DNA of 64,000 nt from Chitinophagales bacterium 33-2 (lineage in GTDB: Bacteria > Bacteroidota > Bacteroidia > Chitinophagales > Chitinophagaceae): positions 1 to 64,000 of the forward strand of contig MWYV01000045.1 in the NCBI GenBank assembly GCA_002050435.1. Reading direction: 5' to 3'. This document shows, one piece after another, positions 18,156 to 27,420 of this stretch. The notes beneath the pieces were generated by a model. The model worked only from the letters and a program-made list of their open reading frames with translations, had not been told where the DNA came from and did not search any database. The first letter of the stretch is position 1. Each line of letters begins with the position of its first letter. The position numbers were made by a program, and so were the translations under genes.

Positions 18156-19678
18156 GATTTGTTCTTCCTGTGACAGATCACTTCAAAAAGATCTTTCCGG
18201 CGGTCTGTAAGGTTTTTTACACTTCCAAAACTGTGCAGGTCATCCAGTAGGGTCAGGTCAACATCTACCACGAGGATCATTTCTGTATTTGGAGTGGATT
18301 CACCTTTGATCCCGTTGCTCGGAAATGCAAAATCACATGGTGTAAACACAGCGGATTGCGCATATTGAATATCCATGTTTTTTACTCTGGGTAAATTTCC
18401 TACACTGCCTGCAATGGCAACAAAACATTCATTTTCTATGGCCCTGGCCTGCGCACAATGCCGCACCCTCGAATAAGCTGTTTGTGTATCGGTAAGAAAG
18501 GGCACAAAAAGAATTTTCATTCCTTCATCTGCCAGCACCCTGGCCAATTCGGGAAACTCCACATCATAACAAATCAGGATCCCAATCTTTCCGCAATCTG
18601 TTTCATACGCTGTTAACGTATCACCACCCAGCAATCCCCATGCTTTTGATTCATCAGGCGTAACATGCAGCTTTTCATACCTGTCGATCATACCATTCCT
18701 GTGGCATAAAAAGCCCACATTCAGCAAGTGATTGTTCACATTTTCCGGCATGCTGCCGGTGATGATATTGATATTGTATTTTATAGAAAGTTCGCTGAAA
18801 AATTGGGTTATGTCCTTGGTGTACTGGCTTAATTTCCGAATGGCTTCCAGTTCGCTCAGTTCATTTTCATCAGCCATCAGCGGGGCATGAAACAATTCAG
18901 GGAACAATGCAAAATCGGCCTTGTATGCCGCAAGTGCATCAATGAAATATTCGATCTGTTGTTTCAGGTCATCAAAAGAAGAAAAGATGCGCATTTGCCA
19001 TTGCACAAGTCCAAGCCGCACATATTGTTTATTTGCACCCAGCTGCCTTCCTCCTTTCTGGTATGAAATATTATCCCACCGCATCAGCACCGCAAATTCT
19101 CCCGATTCCATATCACCCGGCATGTAGCCTTTTAATACCTTGGTCACGTGAAAATCATTTGATAACTGGAAGGTCAGCGTAAGATCATGCAACTCACGGC
19201 CCTTGACTTTCTGGATATATTCTTTGGGTGTTAATTTATCAACATGAGCATGATAGCCCGGGATCCTTCCACCAAAAACAATGGCCTCAAGATTTAAATT
19301 TTCACAGAGTTCTTTTCTGGCATCATACAATCTTCGACCAAGTCGCATACCCCTGTAATCAGTTCGGATAAAAACTTCAATACCATACAAGGTATCGCCA
19401 AGCGGATTATGTGTGTTGAAAGTATAATTACCGGTAATCTCTTTAAAACTGTGATCAATTTTAAATTTATCCAGGTCAACAATTATGGAAAGCGCGCAGC
19501 CCACCACCACTTCATTTACGGTGATTGCAATCTGGCCTTCAGGGAAAATTTCAAGCAATTTCTGAATCTGCTCTTCCTTCCAGTAAGCGCCCCACCTTCC
19601 ATACGCTTCCAGCATGGCTTCTTTCAGCTGTTTGTAATCGTTGAAAGTAAGGTGTCTTATTTTTATAATATCGGTCAT
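18152..19678 (-). CDS. Bifunctional GNAT acetyltransferase / carbon-nitrogen hydrolase (nitrilase) fusion
   Basis: The 508-residue protein has two domains. Residues 1-200 are a GNAT fold, with the acetyl-CoA loop TDYRGMRLGRRLYDAR at 106-121. Residues 220-505 are a nitrilase-superfamily domain with the full catalytic set: Glu261 in LFPELF, Lys336 in YEKLHVTPDE and Cys370 in ILICYDVEFPE. The combination is a known but functionally unassigned architecture, suggesting acetylation and amide hydrolysis of related small molecules. It is last in a probable lipA, glycosidase, fusion unit (24-nt gap). No substrate can be named. Confidence 0.9.
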   Translation of the reverse strand: MTDIIKIRHLTFNDYKQLKEAMLEAYGRWGAYWKEEQIQKLLEIFPEGQIAITVNEVVVGCALSIIVDLDKFKIDHSFKEITGNYTFNTHNPLGDTLYGIEVFIRTDYRGMRLGRRLYDARKELCENLNLEAIVFGGRIPGYHAHVDKLTPKEYIQKVKGRELHDLTLTFQLSNDFHVTKVLKGYMPGDMESGEFAVLMRWDNISYQKGGRQLGANKQYVRLGLVQWQMRIFSSFDDLKQQIEYFIDALAAYKADFALFPELFHAPLMADENELSELEAIRKLSQYTKDITQFFSELSIKYNINIITGSMPENVNNHLLNVGFLCHRNGMIDRYEKLHVTPDESKAWGLLGGDTLTAYETDCGKIGILICYDVEFPELARVLADEGMKILFVPFLTDTQTAYSRVRHCAQARAIENECFVAIAGSVGNLPRVKNMDIQYAQSAVFTPCDFAFPSNGIKGESTPNTEMILVVDVDLTLLDDLHSFGSVKNLTDRRKDLFEVICHRKNKS

Positions 19679-19702
19679 GAATCTTTTTCTTTTCTTTAAA
19701 GT

Positions 19703-20656
19703 TTAATCGGCCTTTTTGATCATAAAAACAGCAGGCACCGGCCTCTGTCCTTCCTTATCAGAAGGCCGGATCGTTTCTTTTCCATTCACAAGCAAACAAC
19801 TACTCCCGCCGCCATCGAGGTTCATGGCTTCAATGCACCCCAGTTCCTGTAGTATCCCGGCGAGTTGTGGAAGGCTTGCGCCGGAAGCTTCTGGATTTCT
19901 TCCTTCAACTGCAAGTATGACCAGTTTACCATCGGCTGTATAACCCATTGCAGTGCGTGGATGTTTGTCGTACAATCCTTTGCCTCCAAATTTTCTTTCC
20001 TCGTTATTGGTGATTAGCTGATTTCCATTTTGTATCAAAACAGGTCCGCCACCAATGGAGGTATGCATTGCCCATGGCTCAAAATATACCGGAAGATCGC
20101 CATCCGACATTTCGAGTTTCATCATTTGTTTCTTTACTGCAATCTTATTGGTAGGCACCTGGGTGGCATACACTGTGTTCTCCGTGCTGTCTGTCATCAC
20201 CCATGCAATATCTGCCTGCCTTCCTGCTGTAATGCCAATGGCACTTGAATAAAAGAATTTTTCAATAGTATCTTTTGCAGGTTTGCGGTGAATAAATGGA
20301 TTGTGACTGAGGATATTCCCATCCTTCATCACCAGGTTCAGATTGCGATTGGTTTGAAATGAAAAAAAAGTGCCGTTCACCACCAGTAGCGGTGCATGAT
20401 GGCGCTCATGGAATTCAGATGGTTTTAATCTCCGGTTCCAGGTGGTGTCAGTGGTAAAGTCAAGCGCCCTGTCACCCAGGTCCACAATTACATAATATGC
20501 TCTGAATGGAGCTGTATCAATCTTCTGATCTGTAAAAAAAATATTGATTGAAGCAGGAAGTTCACCAAATGAATGGTTTACCTGTTTCCACTGCAATTGT
20601 GCATTTATGGAAAAACTGTAAAAGAGGCATAGAATGAAAATGGCAATGCGCATCAT
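19703..20656 (-). CDS. Secreted phosphodiester glycosidase (NAGPA-like domain)
   Basis: This 317-residue protein carries a signal peptide (1-19, SFSINA). The remainder resembles the phosphodiester glycosidase domain named for mammalian uncovering enzyme (NAGPA). Conserved parts are LLVVNGTFFSF, PRTAMGYTADGKLVILAVEG and the glycine-rich AMNLDGGGSSCLLVNG near the C-terminus. In bacteria such proteins are linked to exopolysaccharide or wall sugar phosphodiesters. It starts 2 nt after the lipA stop, so it is probably co-transcribed, though no functional tie to lipoylation is evident. Confidence 0.8.
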   Translation of the reverse strand: MMRIAIFILCLFYSFSINAQLQWKQVNHSFGELPASINIFFTDQKIDTAPFRAYYVIVDLGDRALDFTTDTTWNRRLKPSEFHERHHAPLLVVNGTFFSFQTNRNLNLVMKDGNILSHNPFIHRKPAKDTIEKFFYSSAIGITAGRQADIAWVMTDSTENTVYATQVPTNKIAVKKQMMKLEMSDGDLPVYFEPWAMHTSIGGGPVLIQNGNQLITNNEERKFGGKGLYDKHPRTAMGYTADGKLVILAVEGRNPEASGASLPQLAGILQELGCIEAMNLDGGGSSCLLVNGKETIRPSDKEGQRPVPAVFMIKKAD

Positions 20657-20658
20657 AT

Positions 20659-21588
20659 TCAGGAAATAATTGCTTCTTTCTCTTTAAGCCAGGCATTCTT
20701 TCCATAACCCGGAATAACATGTCGTTCGCTATGGTAGGAAGATCGAACGAGTGGACCACTTTCAACATAGTCCAGTCCTGCTTCATACCCTGCTTCCCTG
20801 AATTCGGCAAATTCGTCGGGATGTACAAAACGATGAACGGGAAGATGTTTTTTTGATGGTTGAAGATATTGGCCGATGGTTACTACATCACAACCAGCAG
20901 TGGCGAGGTCTTTTATGGTTTGAATGACTTCCTCTTTTTTCTCTCCAAGTCCGAGCATGATGCCACTTTTAGTACGCATGCCACCTTCTTTTAATATTTT
21001 GATCACTTCCATACTGCGCCAGTATTTTGCCTGTATCCTTACCTGGCGTGTAAGCCTTTCAACTGTTTCAATATTGTGTGAGACCACTTCAGGTGCCGCA
21101 TCAATGATGCGTTGAATATTTTCTTTCTGACCTTTAAAATCAGGTATCAGTGTTTCGAGAGTTGTGTTAGGATTCAGTGACTTTACAGCTTTGATGGTAT
21201 TGTACCAGATGATGGACCCGCCATCTTTGACCTCATCGCGGTCAACAGAGGTAATCACTGCGTGTTTCACTTTCATTAGGTGAATGGCTTCTGCTACACG
21301 TTGGGGTTCATCCCAGTCAATGGCTTCTGGCCTGCCGGTAGCTACTGCACAAAATCCGCAGCTGCGCGTACAGATATTACCCAGAATCATGAAGGTTGCC
21401 GTACCTGCGCCCCAGCACTCGCCCATATTCGGGCAATTACCGCTTTCACAGATCGTATGCAGCTTATGCGTATCTACCAGGTTGCGCACATGCTTATAGC
21501 TTTCTCCAATGGGAAGCTTTACACGAAGCCAATCGGGCTTTGTTCTTTTAGGGAGTTCCTGAGCACTAACTACGGCCAGTTCAATCAT
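20659..21588 (-). CDS. lipA: Lipoyl synthase
   Basis: This 309-residue radical-SAM enzyme inserts two sulfurs into protein-bound octanoyl groups. Both iron-sulfur motifs are intact. The auxiliary cluster cysteines are Cys47, Cys52 and Cys58 ([12 protein letters not shown]), and the radical-SAM cluster is CTRSCGFC (73, 77, 80). The C-terminal RSSY motif that completes the auxiliary cluster is present in [11 protein letters not shown]. Length is normal. It is followed at 2 nt by the glycosidase gene. Its likely clients include the 2-oxoacid dehydrogenase complexes, one subunit of which is encoded at 37.9 kb. Confidence 0.96.
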   Translation of the reverse strand: MIELAVVSAQELPKRTKPDWLRVKLPIGESYKHVRNLVDTHKLHTICESGNCPNMGECWGAGTATFMILGNICTRSCGFCAVATGRPEAIDWDEPQRVAEAIHLMKVKHAVITSVDRDEVKDGGSIIWYNTIKAVKSLNPNTTLETLIPDFKGQKENIQRIIDAAPEVVSHNIETVERLTRQVRIQAKYWRSMEVIKILKEGGMRTKSGIMLGLGEKKEEVIQTIKDLATAGCDVVTIGQYLQPSKKHLPVHRFVHPDEFAEFREAGYEAGLDYVESGPLVRSSYHSERHVIPGYGKNAWLKEKEAIIS

Positions 21589-21679
21589 TCTTGTTTCTTT
21601 AATCCTGTTGGAGGGCTGCCCGGCAAATTTCCAAATAATCTGTCAAACGGCGAAAAGCATTCGTGTTAAAGATGCAATG

Positions 21680-22492
21680 CTATTTTCTTCTTCCAAAAAC
21701 AAAGGCAATATGACCCTGGTAAAATAGTCGTTGCGGCCCGGCAGCCGTCTTATCTGAAGTAACGGGTGCCATAATGTTGATCTCTTTAGAATAGCCTTCC
21801 ACGCTTAAACCGATCTCAATTGCCTGAACAGATTCGTTGAACCTTCCAAAATCAAATCGCAACCCGGTTTTAACAAAAATTCCCGGACGAAATTCAAGTT
21901 CCTTCCAGCCCTTTGTGAAGCCTGCCGCGGAATTATTGGGGTTATAGGTAAGAAACACCGTGCTGTCGCTGGATGAAAACCGAATGGTTTGTTCCTGTCC
22001 TGAACTGTTGGTATGAATATAATATGGTTTCAAAAATCCGAGTGCAATACCGGCCTGTGCCAGTCCAATCACGGCAATTCCATTTTTATTGCCTTTTTGT
22101 CCGAAAATATATTGTTGTCCAAAACCAAGTTTTGCCTGGTAAAAATTATTGACCTTACCAAAAATGTAGGGGGCCTGGAAAAAGGTGCCACCGCTTTTTT
22201 CTTCCTTGGGATGTTTGATCTCGGTGATCTCTATGGAATAGGTGTTGGTAAATCGCTGTGAACGGCGTCTGCCCAGTTCAAAAAATAATCCGTATCCGTT
22301 GGTGCGGAGCTGAAGGCCAAAACCTGTTTGCTTTACATAGGCAAGGTTTCCTTCTTCTTCCTGCTTCATCATGTTGTTCAGCCTTTCCTTTTTTTCTTCC
22401 TTGCTGAGCTGAGCCGCATTCTTTTTTTCTTCCTGGGCCTCAGTCATAACAAAAGGAAGCAGGAAGAAAAGGATCAATAATAGTTTTTTCAC
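21680..22492 (-). CDS. Exported protein of unknown function, probable outer-membrane protein
   Basis: I do not recognise a named family. The 270-residue protein has a signal peptide (1-19, MTEAQ) and a charged helical stretch (EEKKNAAQLSKEEKKERL, 21-38). After about residue 55 come alternating hydrophobic/polar segments ending in HIAFVFGRRK, as expected of a small beta-barrel. It lies 91 nt upstream of lipA on the same strand. Confidence 0.7.
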   Translation of the reverse strand: MKKLLLILFFLLPFVMTEAQEEKKNAAQLSKEEKKERLNNMMKQEEEGNLAYVKQTGFGLQLRTNGYGLFFELGRRRSQRFTNTYSIEITEIKHPKEEKSGGTFFQAPYIFGKVNNFYQAKLGFGQQYIFGQKGNKNGIAVIGLAQAGIALGFLKPYYIHTNSSGQEQTIRFSSSDSTVFLTYNPNNSAAGFTKGWKELEFRPGIFVKTGLRFDFGRFNESVQAIEIGLSVEGYSKEINIMAPVTSDKTAAGPQRLFYQGHIAFVFGRRK

Positions 22493-22539
22493 TTATATAA
22501 TTATGTTAGTAAGTAGAACGTAAATTTAGGCAAAAAAGT

Positions 22540-22971
22540 ATGACTTCCACCGTGGTATATAATAGCGAACTCAGAACAACCTGTACCCATCTTCGATCCG
22601 GATCGGAGTTTGAAACCGATGCCCCGACAGATAACAACGGAAAGGGCGAAAGGTTTTCTCCCACCGACCTGATGGCTACCTCCCTGGCCACCTGCATGAT
22701 CACGGTAATGGGAATAAAAGCCAGGTCTATGAATATTGAACTGGATGGAATTAAAATAAATGTCGAAAAGATCATGAAAGCCGAACCCAGGCGGGTTGGA
22801 GGTATTCATCTTTTTTTCCATATTCCGGAATCCCTTCAGCATCTTGAAGAAAAATCCATACATATTTTAAAGCAAACCGGGATCAATTGCCCTGTACAAT
22901 TCAGCTTGCACCCTGATATTGAAGTGAATATAGACTGGGGTAACTGGGAAAAGGAAAATCCTTCCGGGTAA
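22540..22971 (+). CDS. OsmC/Ohr-family protein
   Basis: The 143-residue protein matches the OsmC fold: FSPTDLMATSLATCMITVMG (48-67) carries the first redox Cys, and INCPVQFSL near residue 113 carries the second. Both cysteines of the thiol peroxidase pair are therefore present. Related proteins reduce organic hydroperoxides. This short, mid-sequence type is common in Bacteroidota, and its substrate is unknown. It is divergent from the exported protein at 21680-22492, with 47 nt between start codons. Confidence 0.88.
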   Translation: MTSTVVYNSELRTTCTHLRSGSEFETDAPTDNNGKGERFSPTDLMATSLATCMITVMGIKARSMNIELDGIKINVEKIMKAEPRRVGGIHLFFHIPESLQHLEEKSIHILKQTGINCPVQFSLHPDIEVNIDWGNWEKENPSG

Positions 22972-23006
22972 GGGCTTTTACGATTTTATTTTGAAAATAT
23001 TCATTT

Positions 23007-23014
23007 TAGTTTTG
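23007..23014 (+). promoter_or_regulatory. Candidate -7 element for the small lipoprotein gene
   Basis: TAGTTTTG fits TAnnTTTG exactly. The -33 region is only T-rich. The predicted transcript start would lie about 8 nt before the ATG at 23029, giving a very short leader. Confidence 0.4.
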
Positions 23015-23028
23015 CGCAAACCTTATCT

Positions 23029-23145
23029 ATGAGAATGTTTGTTGCATTACTACTTGCCACCATCGTGATTTCATCTTGCGCCAGGTCGGTAACCCCTTCT
23101 GAAGCGGCCAGCGGTAAATACAAAAAATGCAGGGGCGTTATGTAA
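23029..23145 (+). CDS. 38-residue lipoprotein
   Basis: This short frame encodes 38 residues: MRM, a hydrophobic stretch (FVALLLATIVI) and the lipobox ISSC with Cys at residue 17. A tail of about 20 residues follows, with a second Cys in KYKKCRGVM. A signal-lipobox arrangement in so short a frame, directly behind a good -7 element, argues for a real micro-lipoprotein. Its 3' end overlaps the convergent DUF2851-like gene by 8 nt. Function is unknown. Entericidin-like membrane lipoproteins are similar in size, but no homology is claimed. Confidence 0.6.
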   Translation: MRMFVALLLATIVISSCARSVTPSEAASGKYKKCRGVM

Positions 23146-24430
23146 TGCCCTTCCTTAGTAGCTGGTAACCCACAGAACACTCAAGACATTTTTTAGCGCT
23201 ACAATATTGATTCAACAATTCATACAGTGCCTGGGAATGAAAAGCTGTTCTATTGGGTACACCCAGTTGTGTGAATTTTTTAGTAACGGAATTCACTTCA
23301 GCATCAAGTTCATTCAGCAGCCGTACGGCTTTTTGTTTTAAATGATCATCCTTATGGTATTGTCCATACATAAAAACAAAGGGGATTATTGTATTTATAA
23401 TAATGTTGTCTATTGTTTCTTTTCCAAGGTTTTTCTTTTTGTAAGATGATGGTTCATCCAGCATGTAGTGGTAAAGCCAGAAATCATTGGGGGTAAGATT
23501 AAAAAAAGCGCGCAGGCTTTTAAGGTCTTCCGTCTTCATAAAAAAATCCATGAAAATATCCTGCTGATGTAATAACATGGCCAGTTGTGCCAGCCTGAGC
23601 GAAGGAAAATTTCCCGGGCGCATTCTTAAAAAATGAACAGGTGTGGCAACAGGAATGAGGTTATATTTCTTTTGTAGAAAAAAATATTCCCTTGCCAGCA
23701 ATCGTGGATACGATTCAGAGAAATCATTTCTTAACAAATTCGCCTGCCCTAATAACAAAGCTTCCAGATGGTGAATCTGTGTGCGGTGTTTCGTGAGCAG
23801 ATTAAATGGTAAACTCGTTGCAATGGCCTCAAAAGCGTCGCCATTCACACGGCTTCCAAAATTTCTTGCCAGTAATCTCCAGAAAACTTCTTCCCAATGA
23901 TACTTTGTTTGCTCTAACAGTTTGGTAATGTCCAGCGCCTTTCTTGTCAATCGTTCCGCAACCAGTCTTTCGATCCATTTCATCCATACCAGTTCATTGA
24001 TCTCTGCAATGTTTCCTGAACAATGAATCGGTTGCTGATCCATCATCAGTGAGCGGTATTTTTGAAGGAGGCCATTGGAAATTCTGGGCTCCAGTTCCAG
24101 TACGGGGATCAAAGGATCGCTGTCCGTTTTGTCGTGCAGGTAAACCACATGGAGGATCACGTTGTTATAATTTTCATCATCGCTGTGCCCATGAGCATCC
24201 CACTGCGAAGTCAGGCAATGGATTTCCAAAGATCCGGCAAGAACTGTTTGACCAATTTTTATTTGCGCATGGAGAAAATCGGGGCCCTGGTTTTTATTAA
24301 ACGTTCCGGCATGAATGATACAGATCTCCTCGCCACCGACAGCGCACAATTCCTGCAAATTAAAATATTGGAACTGCCATATAAACTGAAGCAACTTTTC
24401 ATCAATATGCTCCGGCATTTTTTTGTTCAT
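23138..24430 (-). CDS. DUF2851-like protein of unknown function
   Basis: The protein of about 430 residues resembles the DUF2851 family of Bacteroidota. Supporting segments near the start are LLQFIWQFQYFNLQEL, HAGTFNKNQGPDFLHAQIKI and GSLEIHCLTSQWDAHGH, with VFWRLLARNFGSRVN in the middle. The family has no established function. The C-terminus has a Cys cluster (YCSAKKCLECSVG). I chose the ATG at 24430 (MNKKMPEHID) over one 12 codons upstream. An ATG at 24418 is also possible. The gene is 88 nt downstream of maf on the same strand. Confidence 0.8.
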   Translation of the reverse strand: MNKKMPEHIDEKLLQFIWQFQYFNLQELCAVGGEEICIIHAGTFNKNQGPDFLHAQIKIGQTVLAGSLEIHCLTSQWDAHGHSDDENYNNVILHVVYLHDKTDSDPLIPVLELEPRISNGLLQKYRSLMMDQQPIHCSGNIAEINELVWMKWIERLVAERLTRKALDITKLLEQTKYHWEEVFWRLLARNFGSRVNGDAFEAIATSLPFNLLTKHRTQIHHLEALLLGQANLLRNDFSESYPRLLAREYFFLQKKYNLIPVATPVHFLRMRPGNFPSLRLAQLAMLLHQQDIFMDFFMKTEDLKSLRAFFNLTPNDFWLYHYMLDEPSSYKKKNLGKETIDNIIINTIIPFVFMYGQYHKDDHLKQKAVRLLNELDAEVNSVTKKFTQLGVPNRTAFHSQALYELLNQYCSAKKCLECSVGYQLLRKGIT

Positions 24431-24518
24431 GCGCGAAATCGCACATTTGCTGACCTTTTCATTCATCCATCCAAACTAACAAGCTGAAAAGAAAAACCGT
24501 TGTATATTTTCACCGATT

Positions 24519-25082
24519 TCAGGAAGAAAATTCTTTTAACGCCTGCATTACCCTGCTTACAGGCAAGCCCATTACATTGTAAAAATCTCCCCTGATGGAT
24601 TTAATTCCGGTTACCCCGATCCATTCCTGTATCGCATAGGCACCTGCCTTGTCGTATGGCTGATATTTGTCCACATAAAATTGAATTTGTGCGGTATCGA
24701 GCGGATGGAATTCAACATCTGTAATATCAGAAAATGCTATTGTTTTGGAACCCTTCATGATCACCACGCCTGTGATCACCCGGTGTGTGTTCCCGCTCAG
24801 TTTTGTCAACATTCGGATGGCATCTTCCCTATCTTTTGGTTTGTTGATGATCTCTTCTGATAAAACCACCACGGTATCTGCAGCAATAATGATTTTATTT
24901 TTGGCCTGCGCCAGCACGGCCTTTGCTTTATTAAGGGCAATATGTAAAGGAATGGCTTCTGCTGAAAGTTCAACAGGAAAACTTTCATCCGTTGGTTCAA
25001 CCAGAACATCGAACTCCAGTTCTGCCCATTCCAGTAATTGTTTGCGCCGTGGTGATTGGGATGCAAGAATAATTTCAGCCAT
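24519..25082 (-). CDS. maf: Maf-like nucleoside triphosphate pyrophosphatase
   Basis: This 187-residue protein has the Maf signature ILASQSPRRKQLL (5-17), the AADTVVVL metal-site strand and GDFYNVMGLPVSRV at the C-terminus. Maf enzymes hydrolyse dTTP/UTP or modified nucleotides to monophosphates. The ATG overlaps the upstream prenyltransferase stop by 8 nt, so the two are translationally linked. It ends the DUF2520, KdsC, UbiA, Maf cluster. Confidence 0.92.
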   Translation of the reverse strand: MAEIILASQSPRRKQLLEWAELEFDVLVEPTDESFPVELSAEAIPLHIALNKAKAVLAQAKNKIIIAADTVVVLSEEIINKPKDREDAIRMLTKLSGNTHRVITGVVIMKGSKTIAFSDITDVEFHPLDTAQIQFYVDKYQPYDKAGAYAIQEWIGVTGIKSIRGDFYNVMGLPVSRVMQALKEFSS

Positions 25083-26001
25083 AATTAAAATAGATTCTGA
25101 AAAAGATCATCGAAGCAATACCGGTAAACATGATAAATTTTGTAAGGCGGCTTAAAAAAGCAAAATCATTTGAACTTTGTGCTTTCGACAATTTGAAGAG
25201 CACATATACCAGCGGTACTATAATAAAGATGCTATTATAAATAACAGCGAGCCACCACTTGAACATCAAAACGTAAAGTTGTAAAATGATCATGGAACCC
25301 AGGAGCACTACCAGCCACACAATGGTATAAATTTTTGTAGTTCGGACACCGGAAACAATAGGCAGCGTTTTACAACCATAACGTGCATCGCCTTCAATAT
25401 CCTGCATATCTTTAATGGCTTCACGAATAAGTGAGATCACAAATGCAAAACCAGCATAGAGGAAAGCGACGCGAAAAAACTTCACTGCAGTATCTCCACC
25501 CGATCCAAGGGCATCATAAGGAGTTGTAAATGCAAAAAACAATATCAGCACCGTCCATGCGGTAAGTATGGAGATCACAATATTGCCGATCAGCAGCTGC
25601 TTTTTAAAAGAAGTGGAATAAAACCATAATAGCAGTACAACAAAAATATTTGCGGCTATCAGGTACCATTTTGTAAGTCCCACTGCAAGTGCGGTTGCCA
25701 GTATGCCCATGAAGCTAAATAAAAAATGCCAGAGGATAGCCCAGCGCCGGTTGACCGATCTTACAAAAACATTTTCCTGCGGTTTATTTATCTGGTCGAT
25801 GTTAAGGTCAAAATAATCATTGATGATGTAACCGGCAGCTGCGATCAGAACAGAAGCAGATATCAGCCACACAAGTGTACGCAGATCATTTGACCCGTAT
25901 AAGGGCTGAAATACACAGAAATAAAATAATAACTGCGTTAGGATAATAAATACCAGGTTTGGCCAGCGGATCAGTTTAAAAAAAGCACGAATCAGTTTCA
26001 T
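25075..26001 (-). CDS. UbiA-family prenyltransferase
   Basis: This integral membrane enzyme has about eight hydrophobic helices. Both Asp-rich prenyl-diphosphate motifs are present: NDYFDLNIDQINKP after the second helix and KDMQDIEGDARYGCKTLPI in the central loop. Bacteroidota homologues are often labelled geranylgeranylglycerol-phosphate geranylgeranyltransferase, but the acceptor cannot be told here. I chose the ATG at 26001 (MKLIRAFFKLIRWPN). The longer frame to 26046 would run 41 nt into the upstream phosphatase gene. It overlaps maf by 8 nt. Confidence 0.85.
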   Translation of the reverse strand: MKLIRAFFKLIRWPNLVFIILTQLLFYFCVFQPLYGSNDLRTLVWLISASVLIAAAGYIINDYFDLNIDQINKPQENVFVRSVNRRWAILWHFLFSFMGILATALAVGLTKWYLIAANIFVVLLLWFYSTSFKKQLLIGNIVISILTAWTVLILFFAFTTPYDALGSGGDTAVKFFRVAFLYAGFAFVISLIREAIKDMQDIEGDARYGCKTLPIVSGVRTTKIYTIVWLVVLLGSMIILQLYVLMFKWWLAVIYNSIFIIVPLVYVLFKLSKAQSSNDFAFLSRLTKFIMFTGIASMIFFRIYFNYG

Positions 26002-26005
26002 GCAC

Positions 26006-26527
26006 TTATCTTGAGGAGATGCTGGTATTATAATGCCAGTGCCCATTCAGCTTTAATACTTTTTCAATCACATCACGCACACAACCCATTCCGCCGGGCA
26101 GCGGAGCGATATAATGACTTACTTCCTTCACTTCATCTGCAGCATCGGCAGGACAACAGGCAAATCCTGCTTTTTGCAAAACCGGAACATCGGGAAGGTC
26201 ATCACCCATGAACAGGATCTCCTCCCATTTCAAACCATTTATTTCCAGGAAATGTTCCATGAATTTCAGTTTATCGCTGATGCCCAGGTGTGCTTCTTCA
26301 ACTCCCAGGTACTGAAACCTCCTGATCACAGGTTCTGAAGTTGCACCTGAAAGAATAATGACCTTGTAAGCCTGCTTCACTGCCATTTGCAATGCAAGTC
26401 CATCCTTAATATGCATTTGCCTTGCCTGAAGCCCGTTTTCCAGCAGCAGCACGGTGCCGTTGGTCAGCACGCCATCCACATCAAATACAAAAACCCTGAT
26501 ATTTTTAAACTTCTCCAATACGTTCAT
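26006..26527 (-). CDS. kdsC: HAD phosphatase, KdsC type (KDO 8-phosphate phosphatase)
   Basis: This 173-residue HAD-superfamily enzyme lacks a cap domain, as KdsC does. Motif I is VFDVDGVLTNG (13-23) with the nucleophile Asp15, motif II ILSGATSEPV, and motif IV GDDLPDVPVL. KdsC removes phosphate from KDO-8-P in LPS core synthesis. A related sialic-acid-type phosphatase cannot be excluded. The UbiA start follows 4 nt later, and the DUF2520 gene lies 69 nt upstream. Confidence 0.82.
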   Translation of the reverse strand: MNVLEKFKNIRVFVFDVDGVLTNGTVLLLENGLQARQMHIKDGLALQMAVKQAYKVIILSGATSEPVIRRFQYLGVEEAHLGISDKLKFMEHFLEINGLKWEEILFMGDDLPDVPVLQKAGFACCPADAADEVKEVSHYIAPLPGGMGCVRDVIEKVLKLNGHWHYNTSISSR

Positions 26528-26596
26528 GCCAGTGAATTAGGAAACCTGAATCTTCCTGCAAATGTAACCAGAGAAAATTAAGCTACACAGCAATTA

Positions 26597-27355
26597 TCAG
26601 CGTTGGTTGTAGATGCTTTCAGAAAGCAGTTCATAAATTTTTTTCATGTGGGGATGGTGTTCCAGCAGGCTTACATGTTTTTCCATGGTGCTTCTGTCGT
26701 TCCTGATTGCCGGTCCCGTCTGTGTTTGAGAGGGCGGCACATCATCCAGTCTTGCTGCTGTTTCCCTGATCAGCGGAAGCAGCATATAAAAGTCGATACC
26801 TTCATCTTTACAATATTTTTCAGCCATTGTATATAGATGGTTCACAAAATTATTACAGAACACCGCTGCCAGGTGGAGCTTCATTCTTTGCGCATCATCT
26901 GCACGGATCACTTTATCGGAAATAGTATGCGCGAGTGTATCCAGTTCTTTCATAGTGGCTTCATCACTGGCATCAATGATCACGGGAATCTCCGGCAGGT
27001 AGGTCAGGCCTTTTCGTAAACTTTGCAGCGGGTAGAAAACACCAAAATGATTGGTAGCGTTTTTCAAAACTTCCTTCGATACGGATGCTGCGGTGTGCAC
27101 TACTGTTTTTCCCTGCAGGTTTAATTCTACCAGCACTTCTTCCACAGCAATATCAGAAACGGCGATAATATAAATATCCGCATCTTTCACAACCACGTTC
27201 CAGTAATTGGTGGATTCTGTTCCCAGGTCATAGGCCAGTTCACTGGCTTTCATTGAGTCTCTGCCAAACACCTGCACGATCCTGTGCCCTGCTGCCTGCA
27301 GTTTTCTTCCCAGTACGGCAGCAGTGTTCCCTGTTCCAATAATTACAATTTCCAT
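26597..27355 (-). CDS. Rossmann/DUF2520 oxidoreductase-like protein
   Basis: The 252-residue protein begins with a NAD(P)-binding Rossmann motif (IIGTGNTAAVLGRKL, 5-19) and a beta-alpha-beta half resembling ProC. A helical C-terminal domain (HLAAVFCNNFVNHLYTMAEK) is typical of the DUF2520 family. Members resemble pyrroline-5-carboxylate reductase but have no proven reaction. It is first in the leftward cluster with kdsC, ubiA and maf. Confidence 0.85.
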   Translation of the reverse strand: MEIVIIGTGNTAAVLGRKLQAAGHRIVQVFGRDSMKASELAYDLGTESTNYWNVVVKDADIYIIAVSDIAVEEVLVELNLQGKTVVHTAASVSKEVLKNATNHFGVFYPLQSLRKGLTYLPEIPVIIDASDEATMKELDTLAHTISDKVIRADDAQRMKLHLAAVFCNNFVNHLYTMAEKYCKDEGIDFYMLLPLIRETAARLDDVPPSQTQTGPAIRNDRSTMEKHVSLLEHHPHMKKIYELLSESIYNQR

Positions 27356-27420
27356 CTTATATCTTTATATTTCCTGTTTAAAGTTAACTGCAATTTTCAA
27401 TAAGACAGATCAATTAGCAC

